From NCBI GenBank assembly GCA_029817715.1, contig JARUPY010000381.1, positions 1 through 64,000 on the forward strand: a stretch of 64,000 nt of DNA. Direction: 5' to 3'. The stretch's first letter is position 1. Each line of letters begins with the position of its first letter. The DNA comes from Melastoma dodecandrum. Taxonomy: Eukaryota; Streptophyta; Magnoliopsida; Myrtales; Melastomataceae. Both the position numbers and the translations under genes were made by a program. A model generated the notes under the pieces. It saw only the letters and a list, made by a program, of their open reading frames with translations, was not told the origin of the DNA and ran no database searches. Positions 35,803 to 48,032 of this stretch are shown here, one piece after another.

Positions 35803-38010
35803 GTTCCGTACCCGAGGGGCTGCCTCTCCATTCCCCCTATGCCCCTGGGAACCTCCTCTTCCTCCTCGCGAAGCCAGTCGGCGATCCACACTAGGAGGAC
35901 TTTTGAGGACGTGAGAAGGTCCTCGGAGGGTAGTCAACGACATTGCTGCTTCCTCGAAAGGGGTCAGGTCATACCAGTCTTCTGTCTTACTGTCCAACAG
36001 GTACTTCTTAAATGTGTGGCATTGGTCCGTCGTGTGAGTGTCGTTCAGGTGCCAGTGGCAAAGCCACTTGTCCCTTCCCTTCGGCAGAATGAAAACCCCA
36101 CGCTCAGCCAGTCGCTTCATCAGGGCATTAGCCACCAAGGTCTCGCCAGTTGCTTGCAAATCCTGCGAGGGTATAGCAGAGTCGTTAATGACTTCTACAA
36201 GGTTAACCTCAGTGTCAAATATATCAAATGTATGAATGGCGACTTCGTCGCCAAATGGATTATCATCCACCATGGCGACTTCATCGACTTCAGGAAAACA
36301 GAGCTCTTTAGACTCTATTAAATCCTGAATTATATTTCGAAAGGACAGGCAGTCCTTGGTAGTATGGGTGAAGGAACCATGCCACTTGTAGTAATTCCTA
36401 CTTTTTTCCCTTTCTGTCTGAGGGACTCGATGACCAGGCTTAAGCCTGATCCTTTTCTTTTGATAAAGCCAGTCAAAAATGGCGTCGACTTTATCTGTGT
36501 CGAAGGAGTATTTCCTTTCCTCGGCATTTTTCTGGGAGGCTTTAGCTTTAGAATTTTTCCTAGTCAAGGGGTCACATATAGTCGACTCTCCCTTGACAAA
36601 CTCGGCCACGTCGACTTCATAAGTATCGACTTGGTAGGCTCGAGTCAGCTGGGCCTCTTCTGTTAGGAGCTGATAGTACTCAGTGGCTCTCCTTGCCAAA
36701 TCATATAGATCGGCAAAGCGCTCCCCATGTAGCTTTTTTCGGAAAGGAATGGACAACGCATTTAATGCGAGGAGCAACTGGTCTTTCTCCGGTATGGGAG
36801 GCCTACACCGTAATAAGGCCTTTCTAAGTTTCATTAAAAACTGCCCCGGGTGTTCCCCATTAGCCTGTCTAAGGCGCATAACCTCAAACATCGACATGGG
36901 GGTATCGAGTCGAGCAAAGGTTTTAACAAACATGGACTGCATCTGAGTCCATGAAGCTACTGACCCCGACGGCAAACTTGTATACCAGGTAAAGGCATCC
37001 CCGGTTAATGAGTTCGGGAAGAGCTTTAGTTTCCAGAAGTCATTCCCAGCCGCCTCGCCAAGTTGATGAGTGAAGCGAGCAATATGCTCAAGTGGAGTCA
37101 TTTCGTCTTCGCCCGAGAAGCGAGTGAAGTCGGGCACCCTATAACCTCTAGGTAAAGGGAAATCCCTATCAATGTACGCAGGATAAGGAGACCTGTATAA
37201 ACAGGTGTCATCTCGCCGAGCTATTCCGGGGACGACTTGCTCTATAACCTGAGTTATGGCCTCTCTTAAGTCTGGGGGTACACCGCCTATCGGTCCCTGC
37301 CCTGCGAGTCGAGTTGGCCTTAATGGGCTATACGGAGGCCTTTCTCCCATTGTTTGGCTCGTTGGATCCCTTACATAAAATAAAGGCTCCTCACGATGAT
37401 CACTACTCCGGGGTCCAGGCTCATGGGGATCTCCAACTGCGTCGACCATTGGCTCTTTTCCAGGGCGACGAGACGGAATAAAATCCTCCCCCCGATCTGT
37501 TTCCTCTTGTAAGTCCTCTGCCTCATTCCAATACGTATTCGCTGGCCGATTACGTGAAGAAGAGGGTCGACCAGGGGGAACCAGATTCCCGGGTTCAAAG
37601 AGAGCATTCGTCCTTATCTCAGATTGCTCAAAAGTCACGTTACGTGGCCCTTGAGCAGTCCGATGAGCGTCTGCCATGAACGTAGACTCCCTAAAGGGGG
37701 CCTCTCTCATACGAGGTCTCACTCTTTCCTCGTCTCTCGGGCCAGAAAGACGGCCTATTAGAGTTTGGACATCCATTAGAATACCCTTCATATCAGTCAA
37801 CTCCTGACGCACATCCCCCAATTCCTTGTGGAACTCCAGTCTCGAAATAAATTCGGACGGGGCATGTGAATCAAAAGTGGACTGGTTTGTAGCTGCCTGG
37901 CCTCCTAGGGCCGGCACTTCCAAGTCCATTCCCGGAGGAAGTTCCTGGTCTTCCCCATCTAAGGGATTCTTAGGCTCACGGCCAATAGTACTTCGAGTAT
38001 TTCTCGGCAT
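35776..38010 (-). CDS. Tat element gag
   Basis: A 744-codon frame. The Retrotrans_gag domain lies at roughly residues 300-460, with WKLKLFPNSLTGDAFTWY, SWTQMQSMFVKTF, and the LRKALLRCRPP region. Two degenerate zinc-knuckle-like motifs follow (WHGSFTHTTKDC and CHWHLNDTHTTDQC). The N-terminus is acidic and Pro-rich with no clear fold. The ATG at 38010 follows the primer-binding region by about 30 bases. The protein packages the element's RNA in cytoplasmic particles. Confidence 0.92.
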   Translation of the reverse strand: MPRNTRSTIGREPKNPLDGEDQELPPGMDLEVPALGGQAATNQSTFDSHAPSEFISRLEFHKELGDVRQELTDMKGILMDVQTLIGRLSGPRDEERVRPRMREAPFRESTFMADAHRTAQGPRNVTFEQSEIRTNALFEPGNLVPPGRPSSSRNRPANTYWNEAEDLQEETDRGEDFIPSRRPGKEPMVDAVGDPHEPGPRSSDHREEPLFYVRDPTSQTMGERPPYSPLRPTRLAGQGPIGGVPPDLREAITQVIEQVVPGIARRDDTCLYRSPYPAYIDRDFPLPRGYRVPDFTRFSGEDEMTPLEHIARFTHQLGEAAGNDFWKLKLFPNSLTGDAFTWYTSLPSGSVASWTQMQSMFVKTFARLDTPMSMFEVMRLRQANGEHPGQFLMKLRKALLRCRPPIPEKDQLLLALNALSIPFRKKLHGERFADLYDLARRATEYYQLLTEEAQLTRAYQVDTYEVDVAEFVKGESTICDPLTRKNSKAKASQKNAEERKYSFDTDKVDAIFDWLYQKKRIRLKPGHRVPQTEREKSRNYYKWHGSFTHTTKDCLSFRNIIQDLIESKELCFPEVDEVAMVDDNPFGDEVAIHTFDIFDTEVNLVEVINDSAIPSQDLQATGETLVANALMKRLAERGVFILPKGRDKWLCHWHLNDTHTTDQCHTFKKYLLDSKTEDWYDLTPFEEAAMSLTTLRGPSHVLKSPPSVDRRLASRGGRGGSQGHRGNGEAAPRVRNARHGDLSL

Positions 38011-38037
38011 TTGAGACTAAGATTTTTTTTTTCTCTT

Positions 38038-38061
38038 CTCCCACTGTGGTCGCCAAAAACG
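38038..38061 (-). other. Probable primer binding site
   Basis: Read on the minus strand, six bases after the 5' LTR comes TGGCGACCACAGTGGGAG. A PBS beginning TGG at this spot is expected, since tRNAs end in CCA. I have not matched it to a particular tRNA; comparison to plant tRNA 3' ends would settle which one primes. Confidence 0.6.
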
Positions 38062-39068
38062 TGTTCGCGTATAGAACGGATCACGTCGGAAATATTTGGC
38101 AAATGACTCACAGGGACTGGATTGTGGTCGCCAGTAAGAAGATGCACAATTTTATTTAAAATAGAATGCAAGTCTTACAATCTTGACGAATTAAGAACAG
38201 GGGCTTACAGCCATAAAAAATGAAAAGAGTGCGAGTGGTGACAACGATGTGGAATCCTGTGACGGCGGAGAACTTGTGACGAAGGCCTTGGAAGCTCGCT
38301 CCGTCGGTGGTGGTCGCTGGCGGGAAGCTGTGACGAAGGCCCTACGAGCTCACTCCGTCAGTGGTGTCGCTGGCGGGGGTTGACGGCAAAGGCCCTACGA
38401 GCTCACTCTGTCGGTGGAAAGGGAGTTGACCTATAAACCGGGTCAAGGTATCTAATTTCCTAAGGTTGACGAACAAACTTCAGAGCTTTGGCTGTGTATG
38501 GTCGTGTTTTGTCTTGAAAAATTCCTCTGCTATTTATAGAGGACTTGTACGTGTTTAACACGTAACAGATAGATCGTTTTGCAGATCGTGTTATAGATCG
38601 TGATCCCTAATATCGTGGGAGTGTCTCAACAACCTCCTTGATATATGGGATCACGTTCCTGGACATTAGGATCAGTTACGATCATTAACAAACGTGATTG
38701 AAAATGAATAAGTTTATTCCAACCTTGTCGACTTGGCTGATCTGTACGGACTACGACCGACTTGGTCGACTTATCCAGAATTCCGTCGACTTGACCCTAC
38801 TAGTATACTTAGCTACTGTTGAGTCATCTTGGTTGACTTTGATTACCATATTCCTTCGTCGTGAGTCGACCTAGTCGACTCCGTTCATAAATCGACTTAG
38901 TCGACTTCGTCATAAGTCGACCTAGTCGACTTCGCCGTGGGTCGACCTAATCGACTTCGTCGTGAGTCGGCCTAGACGACTGTATCTTGGGCCGACTCGG
39001 AGTGTGACTTGAGTGATTACTGAGTTTTTGTTCTAAGCCAGGGCCCAAAATTATTTGTCATGTCAACA
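38062..39068 (-). repeat. 5' LTR of the Tat element
   Basis: 1007 bp, from TGTTCGCG to TGTCAACA on the + strand, matching the left LTR. It carries a short local duplication near 38571-38597 and one fewer 21-bp GTCGAC unit than the other LTR. The CTATTTATAG sequence at about 38530 is a TATA box on the minus strand, correctly placed for element transcription. Confidence 0.94.
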
Positions 39069-39073
39069 CGTGC
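39069..39073. repeat. Target site duplication, right copy (CGTGC)
   Basis: Matches the five bases at 26153-26157 exactly and abuts the right LTR. Confidence 0.93.
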
Positions 39074-39732
39074 CCATTTATTTATTTATTTATTTTAAAA
39101 AAGAAGATTTCGGCAATAGAGTTTGAGACGGACAATGAGCCAAAGGGAGAGTGACCCTGGTCGGAAATTTCCCAAGCCACGAATTTTATGACCTTTACCC
39201 ATTCATCTCATCCTATTAATTTTGTCTGCTGATCATCATCCCTTCCGCCCAAGGCACCGAAAACCGACGCCCATTGGCAAAAACAGACTTCCGGCGTGCT
39301 CCCGGTTTTTTTTTTTAAGAGGATTTTTATCTCCGGATTTTTACATACACCCAGCATGTATCCGGACACTGTTCGCCTGATGCATGGAAGTCACTAGTTC
39401 GGACACGTAACTGGTTCGGGGACGTATCTGGACATGATCGCGTGTCCGAGTCAGGCACTTTTTGTACCTATCAACGTTAGCGGTCGGAAGGTGAACGACG
39501 TCCCAAATACAGTAAAAATCAGGTCACGCGCCCTGCCAGCCCATCTCACGCACGTATGATCATATCATTTTTCACGTGCCTCTTCCTAACTTACAAAAAG
39601 AATAATTGAACGTTCAAAATCAATTTATTTAAAAATACATCCGAAAGTTTGTTTTGTACAATAATAATAACAAGAGAGAAGTTTTTTTTTTTTTTTTACC
39701 AACGGCGTCGTTCCGTTTCCCGTTGTTAACCG

Positions 39733-42700
39733 ATGGAGGAAATAACTTCAGCGTCCGCATTCGCCTCTGCCAGCTCCCGCGACCTCACGACCACACCGCC
39801 TCCGGGGACGACCGACGCCATGCCTCGCCAGGTGAAGGTGATACCTCTCCAGCACCCCAGCAGCGCCGCAGCTCCTTCCTCCTCTTCCCCATGGGATAAC
39901 AACTCCGTGTGGGCGAGGTGGAGATCGAGGCTGAAGAGGCTGACGTGGATAGACTGGATCGAGATGTTCTTGCCGTGCTCCCGATGGATAAGGACCTACA
40001 AATTGAGGGAGTACCTCCAGCTCGACCTCGTCGCCGGGATCACCGTCGGCGTCATGCTCGTCCCTCAGGTAAATCGTCGTTTCCTGGAATGCTACCGATC
40101 ACCGCCTCCTGTTCTGCTTTGGTTGAGTTATGCTCCGGCGTAGTTGAGAGGAAGAAGAATCGCGTTTCGTTTGGTTATCATTTTTGTTTTGTTTTTTCAC
40201 CAAATAAACGTTAACAAGTTGAAGTTTGATTGGAAATGGAATTGGACTGGAATTTGCTCCACCAATTAGGTGATGAATACTGCTGCACCGTTTTCTTTTT
40301 CCTTGTCAAAGTGGGATTGGTTTTGTGTGGACGTCTGTCTCGAGATTCTTTTGTCTGACGTTTTCATCCGGAAATTATGAAGCGACAGATGGAGGCAAAT
40401 TCACTCCATTCTCTTTTCGGAAATTTTTATTAGGCAGCGACGGATTAAATTTTGGTTGACAGATTGAAATGGAACACAATCTACAAATCCAAATCTACTC
40501 CCTTCCGGTTTTTATTACCCGGGTTGTACAATCAGTGTTAGGATTGGCGTCTCTTTGTTTCCACAATTATTACATTCCTTTTTTTATGGGGTGAGGATTT
40601 GGGCTAGGGTTTAACATTGAAGGATCCAATGAGTGATTCTGGATTGAGTACTGTCATTATCTGTGAATCGGATCGGATCTTCCTTCATATTCATAAAGCC
40701 AATGACTTTGGGAATTTGTTGGGAATGTGGCAGGGGATGTCATATGCAAAACTAGCCGGGTTGGAGGCGATTTATGGACTTTGTAAGTGAACTCCAGCGA
40801 TACTTCTACTCATGCTTTTGCTATTTTTATCAATTATAATTTGAGTGATTTGTCAAGATTTGCAGTTTTTACTTGTGTTGATGATTGTGGGAACATCATG
40901 GTTTGTATGGTTTGCAGTTTTGCTACTATAGGCTTCAGTTTTTTAGAGGAAGGAGATGTGAATATAAAATCATATATAAGCTGCAACGAACAGCTGTTGA
41001 GACCGATCATATAGTTTGTTTTGCATTCTCCATCTATAGAGAGTTTGTGAGCTTCAATTCAAATCCGACCTGAGTTTCAAGAATAGACCGAGCCGTTAAA
41101 CTGACACTGAGGTTCTGGGTTTCTGTTACAGATGCTGGTTTTGTGCCGGTATTTGTTTATGCCATATTTGGGTCTTCCCGTCAGCTTGCAGTTGGTCCAG
41201 TAGCGTTGGTTTCTCTCCTGGTGTCCAATGTTCTGAGTGGAATTGCCGATTCCTCTGATGAGTTATACACAGAGCTTGCAATTCTTCTTGCCTTAATGGT
41301 GGGCATATGCGAATCCATCATGGGCCTATTGAGGTACTTACGGCTGCTTCTCTTTTGGGACAGTAATTAATGACTTGTGGTGTCTGTTTGAAAAGGTTGT
41401 GATTTGCATGTGGGTCTCAGTTGATACAATAATAGGGCAAAGTTTTTCAAATCTCAGTGACTTGGGAATTGCTAAAATGACTACGTATTTCTGAATGATA
41501 TTTTTGTTGCCGAAGATTCTATTTGTGATAACGTCTTTGTTCCCAAAAGATGAAATCATTGGAGCTTAAATTTGAGATTGGTTACTGGTGGAGTGGCTCA
41601 ACCATGTCTACCTTCGGCTCTACTTTTCTTTCAAGATCCTTCTGCAAAAGGTGACGTCTGAATTTCTGTTGCAGGCTAGGTTGGATAATTCGTTTTATCA
41701 GTCACTCAGTAATTTCGGGCTTCACAACTGCTTCGGCAATTGTCATTGCATTATCACAAGCAAAATACTTTCTTGGATATGACATAGTGAGAAGTAGCAA
41801 GATCATTCCCCTGATCAAGAGCATCATTGCTGGGGCTGATGGGGTAGGGTCTGCATGCCCAAAGGGTATCTTCTAACTTGTTTCTTCGCAGAAACATGCA
41901 TGACATTTACTTCTGGATGCATGCGCATGCCATCTACTGACTTAAAAATACCACGTTGGATTTATGCTTTCTCATACTGATCTTGTCCCAGTCATGAGAT
42001 TTATCTTAACAGGCACAACTTTCCTGTTTCCCCGCTAGACATATTGATGGTTTAAATGCATGGTTAGAAGTAGTGATATTGAATTTTCAGTTTTAATTAT
42101 GTCGATCTTCCTTTACCTCATACTCTTGAAATTCGTTTTTAACCTCAGGTAATCTTTCTCTTTGTAGTTTTCATGGCCCCCCTTTGTAATGGGATCTGCC
42201 ATTCTTGCAATCCTTTTGGTCATGAAGCACTTGGTATACACTCTTCCTCTGCTCTTCTCCTCATTAGAAAACTAGTGTTCCATTGGGTTTTAAATGTGTT
42301 CTGTCATGTCTAGGGAAAAAGCAGGAAGTATTTGCGATTTCTACGAGCAGCCGGGCCCCTCACAGGGGTAGTCTTGGGCACAGTAATTGTAAAAGTTTTT
42401 GATATATCTTCAATTTCTTTGGTGAGTTATTTTTTATCGAATTATTTGGTTGCTTTCCTCTTATATCCTTCTAATTGTTGCTCATCTTGGAATGAGCGAT
42501 GTCATCCTGCCTGTGCATACTGTCGTCATTATTCCTTGATGGTCTTTTGCTTGCATGGTCAAGTAGCCACTCAAGTTTGCTGCAACATTAGCTCCAAGAA
42601 TCACCTGGGGTCGTCCAGTTACAGTGTGGACCATTAGATTTAGACTTTCTGATGCACTAGTTTCTTTGCTGGGTATTAGTTAAATAAGTAGGTTCTCCAA

Positions 42701-45700
42701 CACACCAGATTTCACTGAAATGTTAGTTGCTTAGGAATGAGATGAGCTGCCACTTTCTAGGAAAGCTTTTGCTTCACTATTAGAAAGTCTTTTCATTTCC
42801 TCATTTTCATCCTGTCCTTGCAATTAGTATGCTGGTCATGGTCAAACTAGATACCATAAGAAGTTAAAGTCATTCGTCTCTGATATTTCAGGTAGGTGAG
42901 ATACCGTCTGGTCTCCCAAGTTTTTCTGTCCCAAAACATTTTGGATACATGCTATCCTTGATTCCAACTGCACTCTTGATCACCGGAGTGGCCATATTGG
43001 TGAGAGAAGTTCACAAAAGACTTCGACTGTGCACCAATTCATCTACACGTGCTTACTTTCTCTGTTTGATATTTCAGGAATCTGTTGGCATTGCTAAAGC
43101 ATTGGCAGCAAAGAATGGTTATGAATTGGACTCAAATCAGGAGGTCTGATCTTGCATTATTGAAAAATCTTTTAATGGTACTATAATCAGGGCGATTCTT
43201 AGTCATTTTAAGAGTTTGATCAGGGAACCCATTAATATGGAAGTAAAATTTAACTTGGAATCTCATCAAAGTGAAATTACTTGTGTAACCTCTTCCTTTA
43301 TCATATATATTACCCAAAGTTTAAGTAGCAATAGGATGAAACTTCCTCTATGCAATTGGAAGTCTTATATATTGCTAGTTACTCTGCTTTTTATTTGAGA
43401 TCTCTTGGAGAAGATTCCTAACAAGGCATTCTGTATCCTTGGCAGCTTTTCGGTCTGGGTGTGGCGAATATATTGGGTTCCTTCTTCTTGTCGTATCCCA
43501 CCACCGGTGAGATTTCTCATAAGTTTGATAATATCCTCGTCAAACACCAAACCAAGGTTTGTGGTTCACAAAACTGGAATCTTTTCTCAGAATATTTCAT
43601 GCTAAACTCAGTCTTTGTTTATCAGGCTCCTTTTCCCGGTCAGCTGTAAACCATGAAAGTGGTGCGAAGACTAGTGTATCTGGAATAGTGACGGGAACGA
43701 TAATTGGCTGTGCCCTTATATTCCTGACTTCGTTATTTGAATACATTCCCCAGGTAGGATCCAGGATAAAAGTTGTTTGCCCAGTGAATCCCTTCCAATA
43801 AGGGTAGAGTTGTGTCTAACTTATCCAAAAAAAAAGAAAGAAAGAAAGTTGAGTGTGTATATCTGCATCCTTTCCTTAGCCCGCATTAGCTGGGAAGTGC
43901 TCCATATAACAAGGACGACTTATATCTCATCTTAGATAGATATTCTGCATGAAAATTCGTGCTGTTCTACCTCTGTTAATCGTGCTTTAATTATTCTCAT
44001 TCAGCTCTAACTGCGTGGTATCATGACTTTCTGCATGCAGTGTGTCCTGGCAGCTGTTGTCATATCTGCTGTTAGTGGACTGGTAAGTGCCTATAGCTTC
44101 TAAGATATTTTTATGTGAGGTGTGAAAAATCAAAAACTGGAAGTATTTTCCTGGGAGTATGACATGGGTTACTTCTGTGCTGTTGTGATGCATCTTGAAC
44201 AAGAATTTGCATAATAGTTGACATACTTCAGGCAATGGAAGGGAAGTACCTGATGTCTATTGTTTAACGCATTGAAGGTGGATTACGAGCAAGCTATCCT
44301 ACTATGGTGCATTGACAAGAAAGACTTCCTACTTTGGACAATAACCGCCGTAACAACATTGTTCCTCGGCATTGAGATTGGCGTCCTTGTTGGTGTAAGC
44401 ATCTATAGTAATTTGTCATGTCAGAGAAAGTGCCTTTTTGTCGAAATAATGTTCCACCGAATATAGCATGTCTGGTCATTACGATTCTCTTTAGCTTCTC
44501 GGTGGCAAAGAATGTTTATTATGGGGTTCAATTTATTGCATAATCTTGTGGAAGTGCAAAGAACTACTATGAGAGGAGTGGGTTTTCCTCTTTCCCATAA
44601 TGTCTGTCCAGTGGTTAATTTCTAACGTTTCTGTGATGCTGAATATTCACACTTGCCTGCTTTTTATTTGTAGGTTGGTTTTTCTCTTGCTTTTGTCATT
44701 TATGAATCTGCAAATCCTCATATCGGTAAGCCAGTTTTTATTAACTAACCTGCATTTCATTAAAATGTACTGGTGCTCATATCTGTGTATAAATTGAACA
44801 AGGTACAAAAAGAAAAACCAGGTTCCCTGCGGCATTTTTTCTGCTTTAGTTTCATCGGATTCTGTTTTATCAAATTTCTTCTATTGTTCAATTGCTGTCT
44901 TCTTTTCGTCCTGAGCTTATATGCTTATGAGAAAATGACAGGCTGTCAAATTTGTAGTTTGTTTGCATTCATAGCTTTTGTAGAACTGTGTACTTTGAGA
45001 TGGTTTAATGATGAATACAGGATTGAAACTCGGCTAAACCAATACTTTTCATTACGGATTATCCTTTTGTTTAGTACTGACATTGAAATAGAACTAGCGG
45101 GTGGTTTCCCAAGTGAATATATGCTAATACAAGTAGTTCATGACACCCTCACAGCTGTCTTGGGAAGACTACCTGGAACCACAATCTATAGGAATGTGGA
45201 GCAATACCCAGAATCATACACCTACAATGGAATTGTCATCGTCCGCATTGATGCTCCGATCTATTTTGCCAACATAAGCTACATTAAGGACAGGTTCTTG
45301 TTGGCCAACTTCCTTTTATTTCTTTATCTTCACCAAACGTATCCCTGTTCCGCCTATTATTCATTTCATAAGCTTTTCTCTTCTTCATGATAATTTCTCT
45401 ATAAGGTTGGGCGCTAATGCATAGCCATGTGACTTTTCGATCAACTGATTATGGTTTCCTAATGCTTCAGGCTCCGTGAGTATGAGATTGAAGTCGATAG
45501 ATCCACAAAACGAGGCCCCGAAGTGGACAGAGTTTACTTTGTCATTCTGGAATTGGCACGTAAGTCTCCTGTCTGTGAAAGCATATGAAAACTGTGGTGC
45601 TATCGTACTAGGAGCAGTCCTTGATCAACACGTCCTGTTTTCGAGTATTTGTCATCTTAAATGTAGTATTCGGACTGTGTCATCTTAACTGTTTCGTGCA

Positions 45701-46215
45701 TTCTTTGTGCAGCCGTAACATACATCGACTCCAGTGCTGTTCATGCTTTAAAGGATTTGCATCAGGAGTACAAATCCCGGAACATCCAGGTTTCCTACCA
45801 ACCTTTTCCTTTTTCTCGGTCTGGTCTGGTATGTGTCCGGTTGGAATCCTTGCAGAAAATGGCTGAATATTGGTTCTTACTTCTTATGAAGCTTGCCATC
45901 TCCAATCCCAACCAGTCGGTACTGCTGATGCTTTCAAAAGCAGGAGTCGTGGACTTAATCGGGAAGGAGTGGTACTTTGTGAGAGTGCACGACGCGGTTC
46001 AGGTCTGCCTCCAGCAGGTTGAGAGGGTGAAAGAAGACGCGCGGAGTTCGCTGGATCTCGCGGTCGAGGAGAAGCCAAGTCTGCTGGAGCGGCTGCTGAA
46101 GCAGAGAGGGGAAGATTTCTGGATCGGTGAGCTGGAATCCGGTGGTAATAGAACTACTTCAGGTACGGAGGAGACTGAATCTCACTTGGAACCCCTGTTG
46201 CCTCGAAAATCATGA
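39733..46215 (+). CDS. SULTR4: SULTR4-type sulfate transporter
   Basis: Seventeen exons join in phase to give 710 residues: 39733-40068, 40734-40782, 41132-41333, 41675-41843, 42168-42233, 42314-42421, 42892-42999, 43078-43143, 43446-43506, 43626-43753, 44041-44082, 44278-44394, 44674-44725, 45155-45293, 45471-45559, 45713-45789 and 45892-46215. The N-terminus is Ser/Pro/Thr-rich, then come WIDWIEMFLPCSRW and the multi-pass SulP core (GITVGVMLVPQGMSYAKLAG, GSSRQLAVGPVAL, SGFTTASAIVIALSQ). The C-terminal STAS domain includes TYIDSSAVHALKDL. In Arabidopsis the group 4 transporters sit in the tonoplast and release sulfate from the vacuole. The last exon extends past the STAS domain with an acidic tail. 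The donor of exon 8 (GAG then GTCTGA) is weak but the phase is right. Confidence 0.95.
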
Positions 46216-47293
46216 GGGGTCAAGCCCGAAGTTAGAACTGCCGAATATGCAAAACTACCAAGTAAAAATCCTATTCTTTCCGGCCGTGAGTTCACTCATG
46301 TCCGTAGCATTGTACAAAATGCAACGGTGTGTAATAAAATAAACACCTTTGTACATGTAAAAGTAAAACCTCTCTCCGATGAGATGATGGGTCCAAATGG
46401 GATGTGTGGGCTTGTTTTGCCTATGTGTCATGAGTTGCGGGGGTCCCTCGTTTCCTCAACTTGGGTTTTCATTGCCACCAATGAGGAAGTGCCACGTCAG
46501 GGGAATCGATCGTCAATGCGTCCTCTCCATGCACATGAAGCATGCCATGCCATGCCATGCCTGAGAAAGTGACCGAGTTTACGTGGACAATTTTGATCAG
46601 TCTCCTCCTCTTCTGAAAATAAAATAAAATCAGGAGCAATGAAAATGTTTTGGGTCCCGAGCAAGCAAAGATCCCGAGAGCAACATCAAGTATGCCAAAA
46701 AAAAAAAAAAAATGTGTGTAAAACACGCATAGTGGGGGAATGGCTTCTTGTTTTGGCGTGAGAAAGGAAGGACAAAAGGGAAGAAGACAACCACCCGGCG
46801 GGGGAAGGGGGGAATAAGAACGGTGACGGCGACACGAGCCAAAGCCGAAAGTTTTTCCGTTGGATGTTAACAACTGGACCTTTCGTGTCATTTTTTAAAA
46901 AAAAATATTTCAAAATCTTTTTTTTTTGTCAAGAATAAGAGCGAAGGAAAGGATGATCACCAGGAGGACCCCACTAATCACGTGGACCAAAAGACATAAA
47001 ACAATTTTAAAAAAAAATAATTGTATATATATATTTTTGTAATGTATAGTAGTAATACGAAAGGGGGGGGGTGGGGGGTGATTTGGAACCAAAATCTCCT
47101 CTAATCTCTTCCCGACCAATAACGTTGATTCTCCCACGTGGGACTATCGACCCCACCCCCCCCCCCCTCCCTTTTTATTCCCCCGACTCGAGTATAACAT
47201 TATGCTTCTACTACTTCCCCCTTGTCTATAACCCTACAAACTCGATATTTCCTTCTTTTCAACCGAGACTAGTAACTCCCCCCCCCCCCGATC
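46216..47293. other. Intergenic with simple repeats
   Basis: No gene. It holds an ATGCC pentanucleotide repeat at about 46540-46562, an A run at 46698-46713, T runs near 46920 and a G-rich run at 47064-47080. The right end is the promoter and leader of the TIGR01589 gene, which is C-rich (47153-47168 and 47278-47289). Confidence 0.5.
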
Positions 47294-48032
47294 ATGGCCG
47301 ACGATTCCTCCTCCTCCTCCTCCTCCTCCGCTTCGTATATTCACCTGGTATACGTTCTGCCTTTCAGACCTCGCGCTGCCACTTCCCATTCCGAATGTCG
47401 CCTTCTTTGTTTGTGTGCTCGATCTATGTAACGAAAAGAAGAGCTGATGTCGGGGGTACGTCATGATGATTTGGTGGTTTTTTTTATTAGGTGCACCATC
47501 TTATAGAGAAGTGTTTGATCCATCGGTTGACGAAGGAGGAGTGCATGGACGCCCTCTACAAGCATGCGAAGGTCGAACCCCTCGTCAGTTCCACCGGTAA
47601 ATATCCTCTCTCCCTTGCTCAGCAGTTTTTGTGATCGATCATAGATCTAGAATATCTGTCAAAAGAAAACATCTGGTTTTCAAAAAAAAAAAAAAAAAAA
47701 AGTTTGGCGATATGGTTGATATCACACCGTTTTTTGCTTATTAGGGTTCCGACGAGTACAAAGTACCAACACAACAACACGATCATGCGATAAGATGAGC
47801 TTCTTTTTCATGTCCCCTTACATGTATACTTTCTCTTGCAGTATGGAACGAGCTGGAGAAGGAGAACAAGGAGTTCTTTGAAGCGTACACTGCTCAGTCC
47901 TCTCAGGGCATCAGCGGAAGCAGCGGCAGCAGTGAGGGCAAGGAGGATAGGGTTTCTAAGGAGGAGACGAGGCAGATGATCCATAAGGCGATCTCTGACC
48001 AACCCGATACGTCTAAAACTTCCGAAGAATGA
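47294..48032 (+). CDS. Small plant-specific protein, TIGR01589 (A_thal_3526) family
   Basis: Three exons, 47294-47347, 47491-47596 and 47842-48032, join in phase to give 116 residues. After an N-terminal run of eight serines, encoded by a TCC repeat, the conserved domain spans residues about 15-70, with YIHLVHHLIEKCL, LTKEECMDALYKHA and VWNELEKENKEFFEAY. These are the diagnostic blocks of this family of land-plant proteins. The C-terminus is Ser/Gly and charged. No biochemical function is established, so none is claimed. A long C run lies just before the start codon. The ATG at 47294 is the only one ahead of the domain. Confidence 0.9.

Larger units (their letters stand above)
26158..39068 (-). 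mobile_element. Full-length Ty3/gypsy (Tat lineage) LTR retrotransposon
   Basis: A 12,911-bp element on the minus strand. Two LTRs of about 1.01 kb begin TGTT and end AACA and are flanked by the CGTGC duplication. In transcription order it has 5' LTR, primer-binding region, gag, protease, pol (reverse transcriptase, RNase H, a second RNase H, integrase), then a plus-strand antisense gene, polypurine tract and 3' LTR. The second RNase H domain and an antisense gene between pol and the 3' LTR are marks of the Tat clade (relatives include Grande, Retand and Ogre). By eye the LTRs differ at roughly 20 single positions plus a few indels, so the insertion is fairly young but not recent. Gag, protease and pol lie in shifted frames with one internal stop, so this copy is probably not autonomous. 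Confidence 0.95.
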
